Part shown: in pieces, positions 36,825 through 46,352 of the stretch
Position numbering within the stretch: position 1 is the first letter of the stretch
Layout: each line of letters starts with the position of its first letter
From: Bradyrhizobiaceae bacterium
GTDB taxonomy: Bacteria > Bacteroidota > Ignavibacteria > Kapaibacteriales > Kapaibacteriaceae
Length of the DNA: 64,000 nt
Assembly (NCBI GenBank): GCA_024103135.1
Contig: JAGFIZ010000102.1
Span: 1-64,000 of the forward strand
Reading direction: 5' to 3'
Position numbers and translations under genes: made by a program
The notes under the pieces: model-generated
Databases searched by the model: none
What the model saw: the letters and a program-made list of their open reading frames with translations, nothing else
Told to the model about the DNA's origin: nothing

Positions 36825-39739
36825 GATTTCCTCGTTCGAAGGAGCACATCCATAACATAGGCCACCAACTCGTTTACACGGTCAAGGTCATTCACCTCAG
36901 TATGAATGGTCACCCAGAAAGCTCGCCTTACCTCTCTTAAGTGTTCTTCGCTGCTAGGCCAGCTTGGATACTCAACGATTGCCTGTTTCATCTTGTTGGC
37001 AAGATAAGCGGGATTGGTGATGCCATTGATTTCGAAGGTCCTATACATGAAAAATGTCAGATTGTCGAAGCCTGTACGCGCTTGTTCCTTCTTCTGCTCG
37101 TCGTGCTTCCCCAATTCAGCGATAAGGCTATCCAGAGCCTCCTTGGTAGACGTCTGACGCGCCTCGAACGCCTCTTGAATGGCACGCGCACGATCTGCCA
37201 TGGCTATAAGGGCTGGGTCTCCTGCTTCTTCAGACTCTCTCTCAATGCTCCTGATCAGGTTGATCACCTTGGTACCGTCGCCCCCTGACATACCCTTGAT
37301 TACGTTGACAGTCTCTTCATCGATCTTCACTAAGAGAAGGGGCGCTGACGGATTTGCTGATGCCACTTGCTCGCGCACGAGTTGTTCTGTTTTTCGAAGC
37401 GTCTCGCGGTCAACAACTATTTGGCGGGAGTAGGCTTTTCTGACCACCCGGTATATCGAGGTGAGTGTGGCGTAGTCTTCGAGATATGGCCGCAGGAACT
37501 TGTCGGGTGAGATTATCTCAAACAACATCTCGATGGAGGTGTAGAGTTTGAAGAAGCGTTTGCGCCGGTCCGGGTCTCTGAAGTGCTCGATGAGATTGTC
37601 AACATCCCGGTCATCAAACGTTTGCTGGACCAGCGCCAGGTAGGCAGACGCTTCGGTTTCCATCTTGGTCTGGAACAATGCCTTGAGGAGTTGCAGATCC
37701 TTGACGACAGCGTCCACCTCGGACTTGTCAAACCGCAGTGCTTCTCCCAGCTTGTCGAATAGCCCAATGAAATCAAGGACGAAGCCGTGGGGTTTGACCA
37801 TATCGTGGACTTCGTTCTCGTACGGTCTGTTCACCCGCGCGATGGCCTGAAGCAGTGTATGGTCGCGCATCGGCTTATCCAGATACATGGTATAAAGCAC
37901 AGGCGCATCGAAGCCCGTGAGCAGTTTTTCGGTTACGATCAGAATCTTTGGCAACTGTTCCACCTTGCCGAAGCTCTTCCGAATCTGTCTCTCCTTCTTC
38001 GGGTCAATGTGGAACAGCTTCAGCAATGCCGAGTCGTTGTTGCTCCCTGTAAACACCACCTCGGAATACTCGGGAGGCAGAAACTGATCGAGTGCTTGCT
38101 TATATAAGGCGCATGCCTCGCGATCCACTCCAACAAGGAAGGCTTTGTATCCGAGCGGCTCTACGTTTTCACGGTAGTGGTTGGCCACAAACTCTGCCAC
38201 CTTCTGGACACGCTCACGCCCTTTGAGAAAGTTCTTAAGGTTCACTGCCCGCTCAAGGATTTTGTTCAGCTCTTCGATATCTGCCACGCCCTCGGTTTCT
38301 GCAAGGGAAAGGAACTCCTTATCCAGCGTCTCGTGCGGTACGAGTAGTTCGTTTGGTGCCAACTGGTAGTAGAGGGGCAGGGTGGTACCGTCCTCAATGC
38401 TCTCAGCTATTGAGTACTTATGTAAGTAACCCTGATCATCGTCAATGCCAAAGGATTTGAAGGTACCCTTCCCATAGACAGTCTTGTCTATCGGCGTGCC
38501 CGTGAATCCGATGAATGTTGCATTCGGCAGACCGGCCATGAGGTAGGTACCAAGGTCGCCGCCCGTGGTGCGGTGAGCCTCGTCGATAAGCACATAGATG
38601 TTCGATCGCGTGTTCAGGTTTGCTGGCATATCACGGAACTTGTGGATCATCGTAACGATGATGCCCCGGTAGTCGTCGCGCAGCAGTTGGTTGAGCCGGG
38701 CGATGCTGCTGGCGTGCTCCAGGTTGCCGAGGCCGAGCGCGGCGAGGTTCTTCAGCATCTGATCTTCCAACTCATTGCGGTCAATCATCAGCAGGACGGT
38801 CGGCTTGTCCGCCTCCGGTGCGCGGAAGAGCCGCTCCGCCGCCTTGATCATGGTGAAAGTCTTGCCGCTGCCCTGCGTGTGCCAGACGAGACCGCGCGTG
38901 CGTTTGGGATCGAGGGCACGCACGACGGTCGCGTCCACCGCGCCGGTCTGGTGCTGGCGCAGGATGTATTTGTTCAGCTCCTCGTCCTTCTCGGCAAAGA
39001 CGATGTAGTCCTTCAGGAAGGCGAGCACCTGCGGGATAGCGCAGAAGCTTTTCACCTTGGCTTCCAGATGGCCAACCTCGCTGGACTTCCAAGTGAAGAT
39101 GTTCCGTCGGACAATATTCCAGGTAACGCCATAGGAAAAGCCAATCGCATCGGTGGCGGTGAACAGTTGCTGCGGAACAAACAGTTCTGGTGTCTCTCGG
39201 TGGTAACGCCTGATCTGATCAACCCCTAAAGCAATTGCCTCATCTTTATCAGCATTCTTGCACTCAATCACCAGCACAGGAATACCGTTGATGAGAAAGA
39301 CCACATCCTCGCGCGTTCCATAGTGGCCGTTGTGAAAGGCCCACTCCTCGGTGACTTCGTAAACGTTCCGTCTCGGCTCGTCGTAATCGATCAGGATCAG
39401 GTCGCGCTCGCGCGTCTCCTCGTGATCGAAGAACTTGCCCCGGTTGCGCAGGTGCTCGACGAATTCCCAGTTCCCGTAGATGTCGGTGTGAAGATGGCGA
39501 AACTGCCCGAGCAACGCGCCCTTGGCCTCGGCATAGCGCGGATTGAACTCCCGCACCTTGTCGTCGAGCAGGTCGTCGAAGAAGAGCAAACGGTTCTTGG
39601 CGCGGTCGGCGGGCGGGACCTCCGGATCAAACCCTCGCCGCTGCTCGGCTTCCTCGCGGGACACAATCGTCCAACCGATGGCCTCGGCGTAGGCGAGGAT
39701 CCGGGCTTGGACGGTTTTGTGTTCTCCGGGTGTGGGCAT
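36821..39739 (-). CDS. hsdR: Type I restriction enzyme R subunit
   Basis: The 972-aa motor-nuclease subunit cleaves DNA after ATP-driven translocation when HsdM/HsdS find an unmethylated site. A PD-(D/E)xK nuclease motif is at about residues 145-160 ('INGIPVLVIECKNADKDEA'). Walker A is 'HTQGSGKTFTM' near residue 290, and DEAH is in 'VLIDEAHRTTGG' near 386. Helicase motif VI lies in 'HTLLQAIARVNRPY'. The 5' half is visibly more GC-rich than the 3' half. It is separated from hsdS by two inserted genes (helicase and nuclease). Confidence 0.95.
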   Translation of the reverse strand: MPTPGEHKTVQARILAYAEAIGWTIVSREEAEQRRGFDPEVPPADRAKNRLLFFDDLLDDKVREFNPRYAEAKGALLGQFRHLHTDIYGNWEFVEHLRNRGKFFDHEETRERDLILIDYDEPRRNVYEVTEEWAFHNGHYGTREDVVFLINGIPVLVIECKNADKDEAIALGVDQIRRYHRETPELFVPQQLFTATDAIGFSYGVTWNIVRRNIFTWKSSEVGHLEAKVKSFCAIPQVLAFLKDYIVFAEKDEELNKYILRQHQTGAVDATVVRALDPKRTRGLVWHTQGSGKTFTMIKAAERLFRAPEADKPTVLLMIDRNELEDQMLKNLAALGLGNLEHASSIARLNQLLRDDYRGIIVTMIHKFRDMPANLNTRSNIYVLIDEAHRTTGGDLGTYLMAGLPNATFIGFTGTPIDKTVYGKGTFKSFGIDDDQGYLHKYSIAESIEDGTTLPLYYQLAPNELLVPHETLDKEFLSLAETEGVADIEELNKILERAVNLKNFLKGRERVQKVAEFVANHYRENVEPLGYKAFLVGVDREACALYKQALDQFLPPEYSEVVFTGSNNDSALLKLFHIDPKKERQIRKSFGKVEQLPKILIVTEKLLTGFDAPVLYTMYLDKPMRDHTLLQAIARVNRPYENEVHDMVKPHGFVLDFIGLFDKLGEALRFDKSEVDAVVKDLQLLKALFQTKMETEASAYLALVQQTFDDRDVDNLIEHFRDPDRRKRFFKLYTSIEMLFEIISPDKFLRPYLEDYATLTSIYRVVRKAYSRQIVVDRETLRKTEQLVREQVASANPSAPLLLVKIDEETVNVIKGMSGGDGTKVINLIRSIERESEEAGDPALIAMADRARAIQEAFEARQTSTKEALDSLIAELGKHDEQKKEQARTGFDNLTFFMYRTFEINGITNPAYLANKMKQAIVEYPSWPSSEEHLREVRRAFWVTIHTEVNDLDRVNELVAYVMDVLLRTRKS

Positions 39740-39748
39740 GCTCGCGAA

Positions 39749-41629
39749 TCAGGTTCCAGGCTTCTTGAACTTGAATCCCATCTCTTCGAGAAACCGCGAG
39801 GGCCGCTTGGGATATCCGTTGTAGGTCCGTGACCAACTAATATTTAGTGTCTCCTCAGCCCGCGTGATCGCTACAAAGCAATTCCTTCTCTCTTCTTCGA
39901 TCTCCTTGCTGTCCGGGCCCATCTTCGTCGCCTGATAAGAAGGGAAAACCTCATCAGCCATTCCCATTAGAAACACGTGTTTGAACTCCATCCCCTTCGA
40001 TCCGTGGACGGTTAGGCAACGCACAGAACCAGGTATTTGCGCGGGTGCTTTTGATTTCAGATCCATCTCCTGCAAGTAGAGATGCAGCGTCATACTCTCT
40101 AGTGGGTGCTCCCTCGCAAGGCTTGCTTGAAGTTCCTGCCAGATGCCGATTTCCTCAGCTTCCAGATCGTCGCCGACGTAGGTTTCGCGCCAGAATAATT
40201 CAAGTAGCTCAAGGAAGTCAATTCGCTCGACCAATCGATTGCCGATCTCCGCCAATAGTAGGGCGTGGGTTTCCTTAGGTGCCCTCGCGGAAGCTGCATT
40301 CACCCAAGCCCGCAGGAAATCACCGCCGCTAAGTGCCGCTTCGGCTTCAACGTCCTCGAACTCGATCAGCGAACCAGTGAAGGCATTCCACGCGACGCAA
40401 ACCCGCCTAAGCAACTCTCTATCATGGCGGGCATTCGCGAGACGCAAAACGCAGAAGAGCCAGCGGACTGCCGGACTTTCGAACTCCGTCTTTCGTTTCG
40501 CGACAAATGGCTGCAACCCGCTCTCTGCCAGCGCACCTGCGGCTCGGTCTAGCAATTTGGCGTTACGTGTGAGCACCGCACAATCCTCAGGACGCCAGCC
40601 TGACTCCTTGATAACTTTTGGGATGTTTGCAGCCTCTTCTTCTTCGCTATTAAACATCTCAGCTTTCAGAGCAGGGGAATCAGTAGCCGCCTTTTTGGCA
40701 ACAAGCGGCTGCTTTCCCTCTGATCGGGTTTGGTTAAATCCAATCAGATTGTTTGCTAACTGAATGATGACCGGCGGGCAGCGAAAGTTTTCTGGTAGTT
40801 GGACGACGTCCATTCCAAAGTCGGAACGAAGAGCAAGGAGTCGTTCAGGACTGGCTCCATTCCACTGGTAAATAATCTGGTCATCGTCCGCCACCACGAA
40901 AAGGTTGGGGCGATCACCCACAGCCAGAAGAGCGAGCAGGTCATACTGTGCTCTGTTCGTGTCTTGAAACTCGTCAACGCTGACATACTGCCATGCGAGA
41001 CGTGTGAGACGAGCAACGCCAACGTTGGTCGAAAGAAGCAGCCGAGCAAAATGAAGCAGAGCTCCGAAGTCGAGACGATTGCTTGTTTGGAGCTTTTCAC
41101 AATACGCCTTAAATAGCGGAGGTATCCACGGGGGAGTCTTGGTCATCCCCGGCGCGGTAGGCTCCCCATTGTAGGACTCGGCAAACAAGCGGTCCAAAAG
41201 GAACAGGAGATTTTTTCTATCGGTCGGAAGGGCGGAAGTATCACAGCTCAAATCGGCGATCACCCCCTCCAACACCGCAATCCGGTCTTCATCATTGGCG
41301 AGCATGGAGAAGTCAGGTTGAATGCCGACGTGACTTCCATGCTGTCGCAATACGTCGCCCGCAAATGAATGAAAGGTGCATAGGTGCGCCCGATCTGCCC
41401 GACCTCCCATCAATGCGTCGAGACGCTGCCGCATCTCATCGGCTGCTTTCGTTGTGAAGGTCAGCGCGAGCATGCTCGCATCTGGATCTTCCTGAAGAAT
41501 TCGAGCTGCGCGAAGTGTGAGCACGAGTGTCTTACCCGAACCGGGGCCTGCCAAGACGAGCAAGGGCCCATCCGTCCACTCGACAGCGGAACGTTGATTC
41601 GCATTAAGGGTGTCAAGATTCGGCTTCAT
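39749..41629 (-). CDS. UvrD/Rep-like superfamily 1 helicase (GajB-like)
   Basis: The start at 41629 overlaps the OLD nuclease stop (ATGA) and gives 626 aa. The frame extends further upstream, but only as the shadow of that gene. SF1A motifs are complete: Walker A 'LAGPGSGKT' (residues 27-35), 'VSVDEFQDTNRAQYD', 'VVADDDQIIYQWNGASP', 'CLTVHGSKGMEFKHVFLMG' and 'VAITRAEETLNISWSR'. A UvrD-like helicase translationally coupled to an OLD nuclease is the arrangement of class 2 OLD/Gabija loci. In Gabija, GajB acts with GajA against phage. Here the protein is longer than the GajB I remember (about 500 aa). Confidence 0.88.
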   Translation of the reverse strand: MKPNLDTLNANQRSAVEWTDGPLLVLAGPGSGKTLVLTLRAARILQEDPDASMLALTFTTKAADEMRQRLDALMGGRADRAHLCTFHSFAGDVLRQHGSHVGIQPDFSMLANDEDRIAVLEGVIADLSCDTSALPTDRKNLLFLLDRLFAESYNGEPTAPGMTKTPPWIPPLFKAYCEKLQTSNRLDFGALLHFARLLLSTNVGVARLTRLAWQYVSVDEFQDTNRAQYDLLALLAVGDRPNLFVVADDDQIIYQWNGASPERLLALRSDFGMDVVQLPENFRCPPVIIQLANNLIGFNQTRSEGKQPLVAKKAATDSPALKAEMFNSEEEEAANIPKVIKESGWRPEDCAVLTRNAKLLDRAAGALAESGLQPFVAKRKTEFESPAVRWLFCVLRLANARHDRELLRRVCVAWNAFTGSLIEFEDVEAEAALSGGDFLRAWVNAASARAPKETHALLLAEIGNRLVERIDFLELLELFWRETYVGDDLEAEEIGIWQELQASLAREHPLESMTLHLYLQEMDLKSKAPAQIPGSVRCLTVHGSKGMEFKHVFLMGMADEVFPSYQATKMGPDSKEIEEERRNCFVAITRAEETLNISWSRTYNGYPKRPSRFLEEMGFKFKKPGT

Positions 41630-43314
41630 CTTGATTTCGCTAAGTTGGCGGCTGTGACGACTGCCCATTTCAATAGGCGAGGCACCCGGCGTCCGCTTCG
41701 CATCTCCTGAAGAACAGTCTGAATTGCCACGGTCTTCTGCTTGCTCACAGCCTTGGTCACCTGTTTCCAATAGGCGGGATCGGTGTTTGGAACGGTTACC
41801 TGTTCTCGGGTTTGGGCGGTAAGCAGGTTCTCGTAAACATCTCCGAATCCGTTCACGCAAAGATGCTGCTCAAGGTCATCTTCAGGCATTATGTGCAACA
41901 TGCGGTTTTCACTTCTGCCGTTCAGCGCAGCACGAACTTTCTGGATCGTTGATTGCCCCTGTTGATCGTTATCCGTCAGAGTCACCCAGCTGATCCCGAG
42001 TCCGTCCGCCACGGTAAGATACAGACCAATATCAGATTGCCTGAACGGAACGCAGCGAACGCCAGCACGCTCAAGGTTGAATCCCACGATTCGAGCAATC
42101 TCTGGGAGCAGAGTCACCTCAGACTCCCCTTCTCCGAGCAGCCAACCTTTAGCGAATAGGAGCTCTCCGCGAGCGTGCCGGATGTGAAAATTGAATTGCC
42201 GTGACTGCGGGTCTGTTAGCGCCACACCCGAAACTGGCCATGCGCCCAATTGACCCGCCACGCGGGCGAGCCTTACGACTGCCGCTGGAGGAACTTCAGA
42301 AAGGAGGTCTCCGCTGTGCGTAGAAATGATCTTCTGACCGGGAATCTTTTCGATAAGCTGCCAAAGGGCTCGGACAGCGCTTGGGTGAAGATGCGCTTCT
42401 GGTTCTTCAAGTGCTACGATCGGGTCTCCTTTGTTCCACGCCTGCAAATAGGCGTTGAACAGGGTCAATACAGCAAGGCTCTGGGTTCCTTCGCCGTGGC
42501 GGCCAACGGGTATCTTCGCGCCTGTTGTCGTGTTGATCGACACAGCGGCTTTCGACAGCATATCAAACAGCCTACCAGGGACAGCGTCGATTGAAACAAT
42601 ATCATTCCCTCCGTTTGCTACGGAAACAACTTCGCGAACGGCCTTCAAGCGCGACACCACCTGCGAAAAGCTTGTGTGCGACGAAATGATCAACTCGTTC
42701 ACCTCGGAAAGCTTCGATTCGATCTCGGCGCGTTTCTCCGGTGTCAGCTGCGATTCTTTCAGGAATGGCCGCCAAAATGGTCCTTTTGCGTCGAATTGCT
42801 TGCTCGCGTCCCTCAGTGCGGAGAGGTAAAAATACGAGACCTCCGAATGGAGGGTTGCCAGAGACGTATCTGACAGGCCAGTCAAAGCTGCTCCCTGTGG
42901 GTTTTGGAACTCCCAATCTTGAACAAAATCCTGTGAGGCAGCATCGAATCGCGCTCCGACCTTCAGAATCACGAGTGAACATCCGGCCCCATCGACCTGT
43001 AGGATTTTCGCACGGTTGAGCTTCGCCACCTGCTGGTTATCCCACTCCCCAGGTTGGTCTTCTTTGAACGTCAGTCGGATCGATATTGCTGGCGAATCCG
43101 ATGGCTCTGCATTGGGCGTCGGCAAATGGAAGTCATACTCCTCGAAAGCACATCCTCTTCGAGTCTTGATGCTTCGAAGTGCGAATCTAAGCGCATCCAA
43201 AACGGCAGTCTTGCCGGTATTGTTTTCGCCAATCAAAACGGTAGTGTTCCCAATCGCTAAGTCGAGCTTGGTGACCCCTCTGAAGTTCTCGATTTCTAGG
43301 CGTCGAAGTTGCAT
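41626..43314 (-). CDS. OLD-family ATP-dependent endonuclease (GajA-like)
   Basis: Start 43314, one base after the hsdS stop, gives 562 aa. The N-terminal ABC-type ATPase shows Walker A 'IGENNTGKT' (28-36), signature 'GEGTQSLAVL', Walker B 'IVALEEPEAHLHPSA' (about 300) and the H-loop 'IISTHSGDLL'. The C-terminal TOPRIM domain shows 'LLGEGESEVTLLPEI' (about 395) and 'TLTDNDQQGQ' (about 446). This architecture and length match GajA/OLD nucleases that nick DNA. The downstream UvrD helicase overlaps by 4 bp. The pair sits inside a type I restriction operon. Confidence 0.9.
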   Translation of the reverse strand: MQLRRLEIENFRGVTKLDLAIGNTTVLIGENNTGKTAVLDALRFALRSIKTRRGCAFEEYDFHLPTPNAEPSDSPAISIRLTFKEDQPGEWDNQQVAKLNRAKILQVDGAGCSLVILKVGARFDAASQDFVQDWEFQNPQGAALTGLSDTSLATLHSEVSYFYLSALRDASKQFDAKGPFWRPFLKESQLTPEKRAEIESKLSEVNELIISSHTSFSQVVSRLKAVREVVSVANGGNDIVSIDAVPGRLFDMLSKAAVSINTTTGAKIPVGRHGEGTQSLAVLTLFNAYLQAWNKGDPIVALEEPEAHLHPSAVRALWQLIEKIPGQKIISTHSGDLLSEVPPAAVVRLARVAGQLGAWPVSGVALTDPQSRQFNFHIRHARGELLFAKGWLLGEGESEVTLLPEIARIVGFNLERAGVRCVPFRQSDIGLYLTVADGLGISWVTLTDNDQQGQSTIQKVRAALNGRSENRMLHIMPEDDLEQHLCVNGFGDVYENLLTAQTREQVTVPNTDPAYWKQVTKAVSKQKTVAIQTVLQEMRSGRRVPRLLKWAVVTAANLAKSR

Positions 43315-43315
43315 G

Positions 43316-44587
43316 TTACTTGGAAATCTCCAGTTCATGAACACGGGTCTTCGCGGCCATCAGTTCGTGAAGGAGGGTGCGGAAGAGGTCTTGGAGTTGC
43401 TGGCGCTTCCGCCCATGTAGCAGGTTCTTTGAGTCGAGCGATTCAAGGGCGGCCACGATGTCGGCTTGCTCGTCGGCTTTCGGGAAAGAAAGTGGGAAGC
43501 TGCGTATCAATGCGGCGTTCATGTTTCGCTGGTTCGCTCCGTGACCGAGCTTGCGCAGGTCTTCGTAGTGATACTCAAAGAAGTAATACAGGAAGACCGA
43601 AGAAAGCCGCTGCTTATCGGTCGGCGTAATTGAAGCGCACGCTTGGTTGGTTGCGGCATCAATCCCCAGCAGTCCCACCCTTCCGCGAGTGATGCCTTGG
43701 CCATACATCGCCATCAGCAAGGTCCCTTTCGGGAAAAGTCGGGCAGCGGAATTGGCGAGGCCAGTTGGCGTGATCTTCTCTTCCGTGTCGCGGATCACAC
43801 AATAGTTGATCTCTCCAGTTTTCACCCACGGGATGGTCCCGCCACTCCAGTTCTCTGCGGTCTCTCGCGTGGGCGTTCCCCCGCTTTGGATCTTCGCCAC
43901 ATCGCCGACTTTGCAAACCTCCCAGCTTTCGGGGATTGGGCCGATTTCGGTTTGTTTTTGGGGTTCGCCTCTAAGGCCTTCGGTGAAGAGCTTGTGCATG
44001 AGGGCCTTTTTCAGCTCAGTGGTGGTCTGAATGATCCGCTCCTGCGCTTCGATCGCCCGCTGAACCGTTGAAAGGATGTGTACGATCTTCTTCTGCTCGG
44101 CGATTGGGGGTAGCGGGATCAGCCGGTCTCCAACGACCGTCTTGCTCAAGCGTTGTCTCCCTGTAGTTCCCTCCATTTTGCCCGCGAGGTCAGATCGAAC
44201 TTCAGGGTGCAGGAGGTAGAAAAAGAGAAATAGCGTTTCCGATTCTCCCTTCCTGCCACGTATAGGAATGACTTCGGTTGTGGCGTAAGCGTAGTCGGTC
44301 TCGATATTGACGATCGCCTGCTTCCCGTTCTCGAACGACGGAGTGATCTTGGCTACAATAAGATCACCATTCTCGACGTACGTGCCGCTTCCGAGTTCGG
44401 CCAGTGGTTTTGGCATGAACTCGGAGACATGAATTCTTCCCAACGGAATCAGATCCATCGGGAAAAACGGAACTTCGTCACCGTTCTTCACGCGGTCGAG
44501 GCCACGCGGCTTGCCGGTGAAATCAAAAACGCCGGAGATTGGGCCGACCTTCCAGTCTTTCGGAAAGTTGAACCGTTCGAGCTTCAT
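43316..44587 (-). CDS. hsdS: Type I restriction enzyme specificity subunit
   Basis: The 423-aa protein has two target-recognition domains, each followed by a conserved helix. The first half ends 'LPPIAEQKKIVHILSTVQRA', and the second begins 'IGPIPESWEVCKVGDVAKIQ' and ends 'FPKADEQADIVAALESLDSK'. Each domain reads one half of a bipartite site. It overlaps hsdM (ATGA). The recognition sequence cannot be read from sequence. Confidence 0.93.
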   Translation of the reverse strand: MKLERFNFPKDWKVGPISGVFDFTGKPRGLDRVKNGDEVPFFPMDLIPLGRIHVSEFMPKPLAELGSGTYVENGDLIVAKITPSFENGKQAIVNIETDYAYATTEVIPIRGRKGESETLFLFFYLLHPEVRSDLAGKMEGTTGRQRLSKTVVGDRLIPLPPIAEQKKIVHILSTVQRAIEAQERIIQTTTELKKALMHKLFTEGLRGEPQKQTEIGPIPESWEVCKVGDVAKIQSGGTPTRETAENWSGGTIPWVKTGEINYCVIRDTEEKITPTGLANSAARLFPKGTLLMAMYGQGITRGRVGLLGIDAATNQACASITPTDKQRLSSVFLYYFFEYHYEDLRKLGHGANQRNMNAALIRSFPLSFPKADEQADIVAALESLDSKNLLHGRKRQQLQDLFRTLLHELMAAKTRVHELEISK

Positions 44588-46176
44588 ACCCCGATCCTCT
44601 CTAGTATCTTCTTCAACGCTTTGTCCGTCTCCCGCGCCACCGCTTCGATGGCGTCTAGTTCCTCAACTATCTCGGCGATGGATCGGTAAGTTTCGGCGTC
44701 GCTGGTATAGATGTACCGACTCGGAGAGATGTTATAGTCGTTCTTCCTTAGCTCTGCAATGTCAACAGTTCGACTAAATTTTTCAACCTCCAACCAACCG
44801 ATGAGCGTTTGCGTGATCCGGTCAATACCGGCGCCAGGAATGTAGTTTTTAGGATCACCCTTATCGAAGATCTGACTAGCATTAACCAGCAACACTTTGC
44901 CTTTTCGATTTTTGGTCTTGGCTTTGTTCAGAAAGAGGACAATGCCAGGAGCAGTGGTGTTGTAGAAGAGGTTCTCTGGGAGGTAGAGCACGCTTTCAAT
45001 GAAGTCCGAGTCCACGAACCACTGACGAACACTTTTCTCCTTGCTAGTACCCGCGTTACCCGAGCCCCTTGAAGCAGCTCCGGTGTCAAGAACGATGGCT
45101 GCTCGACCGGTTTCGTTCAAGCTGGCATGTATGTGCTGCACCCAGCCCCAGTCAGCAGAGGATTGGCCTGGAAAGCCTGCGCCAGAGGGAAACCGTCCAA
45201 GCTCGTCGGCGTCGTAGTCAGCCTCGGTGTACTCCTTCTGATTCCACATTGGGTTGGCTACAACTCTATCGAACGTGCGCAGCTTACCGCGTTGATCCCG
45301 GAACTTGGGATTCTTGAATGTGTCGCCAATCTCGATCTGACCTTCCATGTCGTGAATGATCATGTTCATGATCGCCATGGCCCATGTATCCGCGGTGTAC
45401 TCCTGACCGTAGAGTTTGAGAGGTGCAGCCGCGCGTTTTGCTGCTGCTCTCGTATTCGCTTCCATTGCGATCTCGCATTTGATCAGCAGGCCGCCAGAAC
45501 CACAACAGGGATCGTATATCTCCATCCCCGGCTCTGGCTGAAGTACACGCGACATGATGGTACCAACCTCTGCTGGTGTGTAGAACTCACCCGCACTTTG
45601 TCCGCCCCCTTCGGCGAACTTTCGAATCAGGTACTCATAACTCTTACCGATTATATCCGCCTCGACATCATTGAGACCTAGGCGCTTGGTGCTGATGGCC
45701 TCGATGAGCCTGGAGAGCCGATCATCGTCTATTTCTCGCTGACCGTGCGTGACGGCATTGAAATCCACCCTGTCAACAATCCCTAGCAACCGCGGGCTCT
45801 CCCGAGCGATGGCACGCATGTGCGATGTTACCTGCTCGCCGATTCCGTCAGACAGCGTACGGATCACGCTCCACACAGGCTGCTGCGGGTCTGCGGGTTC
45901 AAGTGGGAGATAGAAGCGCACCAGACCATGGTCGCGCTTCACAATTGCCAGCGCCTTCTCCCGCGAACCGACATCACGTGCTAGCCGGTCGATCTCGTCA
46001 TCATACACGTCACATAGACGTTTCGCAAAGATGAGCGGGAGAATGTAGTCCTTGTATTTCGGGGCATCCCTTGCACCACGGATAGAACATGCCGCATCCC
46101 AAATCCACGACTCCAGCGATTTGTCTGCTGTGCGTACTGAATCGTTTGTGGAATTTGTGGTGGGGCGTTTGGGCAT
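44584..46176 (-). CDS. hsdM: Type I DNA (adenine-N6) methyltransferase subunit
   Basis: The 530-aa subunit has the HsdM N-terminal helical domain ('YKDYILPLIFAKRLCDVYDD'), SAM-binding motif I 'DPCCGSGGLLIKCE' (about 221-234) and catalytic motif IV 'VVANPMWNQKEY' (about 308). The motif is NPMW rather than the usual NPPF/NPPY, a variant that may belong to a subfamily. It forms the modification complex with HsdS and starts the six-gene minus-strand operon. Its promoter should lie in 46177-46352. Confidence 0.94.
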   Translation of the reverse strand: MPKRPTTNSTNDSVRTADKSLESWIWDAACSIRGARDAPKYKDYILPLIFAKRLCDVYDDEIDRLARDVGSREKALAIVKRDHGLVRFYLPLEPADPQQPVWSVIRTLSDGIGEQVTSHMRAIARESPRLLGIVDRVDFNAVTHGQREIDDDRLSRLIEAISTKRLGLNDVEADIIGKSYEYLIRKFAEGGGQSAGEFYTPAEVGTIMSRVLQPEPGMEIYDPCCGSGGLLIKCEIAMEANTRAAAKRAAAPLKLYGQEYTADTWAMAIMNMIIHDMEGQIEIGDTFKNPKFRDQRGKLRTFDRVVANPMWNQKEYTEADYDADELGRFPSGAGFPGQSSADWGWVQHIHASLNETGRAAIVLDTGAASRGSGNAGTSKEKSVRQWFVDSDFIESVLYLPENLFYNTTAPGIVLFLNKAKTKNRKGKVLLVNASQIFDKGDPKNYIPGAGIDRITQTLIGWLEVEKFSRTVDIAELRKNDYNISPSRYIYTSDAETYRSIAEIVEELDAIEAVARETDKALKKILERIGV

Positions 46177-46352
46177 AAGAGAGGCGTGGGAGATAGTCGA
46201 AAAGGGAAGAAGTCGAAAACTAGGAATGTGGCCCGAAAAAATGGGTCTGTTCGCTGCGGTCGTGCTCTGGAGTCCAACCTGAAAAACGCACTCAAGAACC
46301 TAGAACAACCAAGATCGATGCTGAAACGCCACCTCAGCGTTTTTGACGCAAA

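Noticed and set aside
41630-41860. Extended N-terminus of the UvrD-like helicase
   Set aside because: It lies wholly inside the OLD gene in another frame, and the family fold begins at the ATG at 41629.
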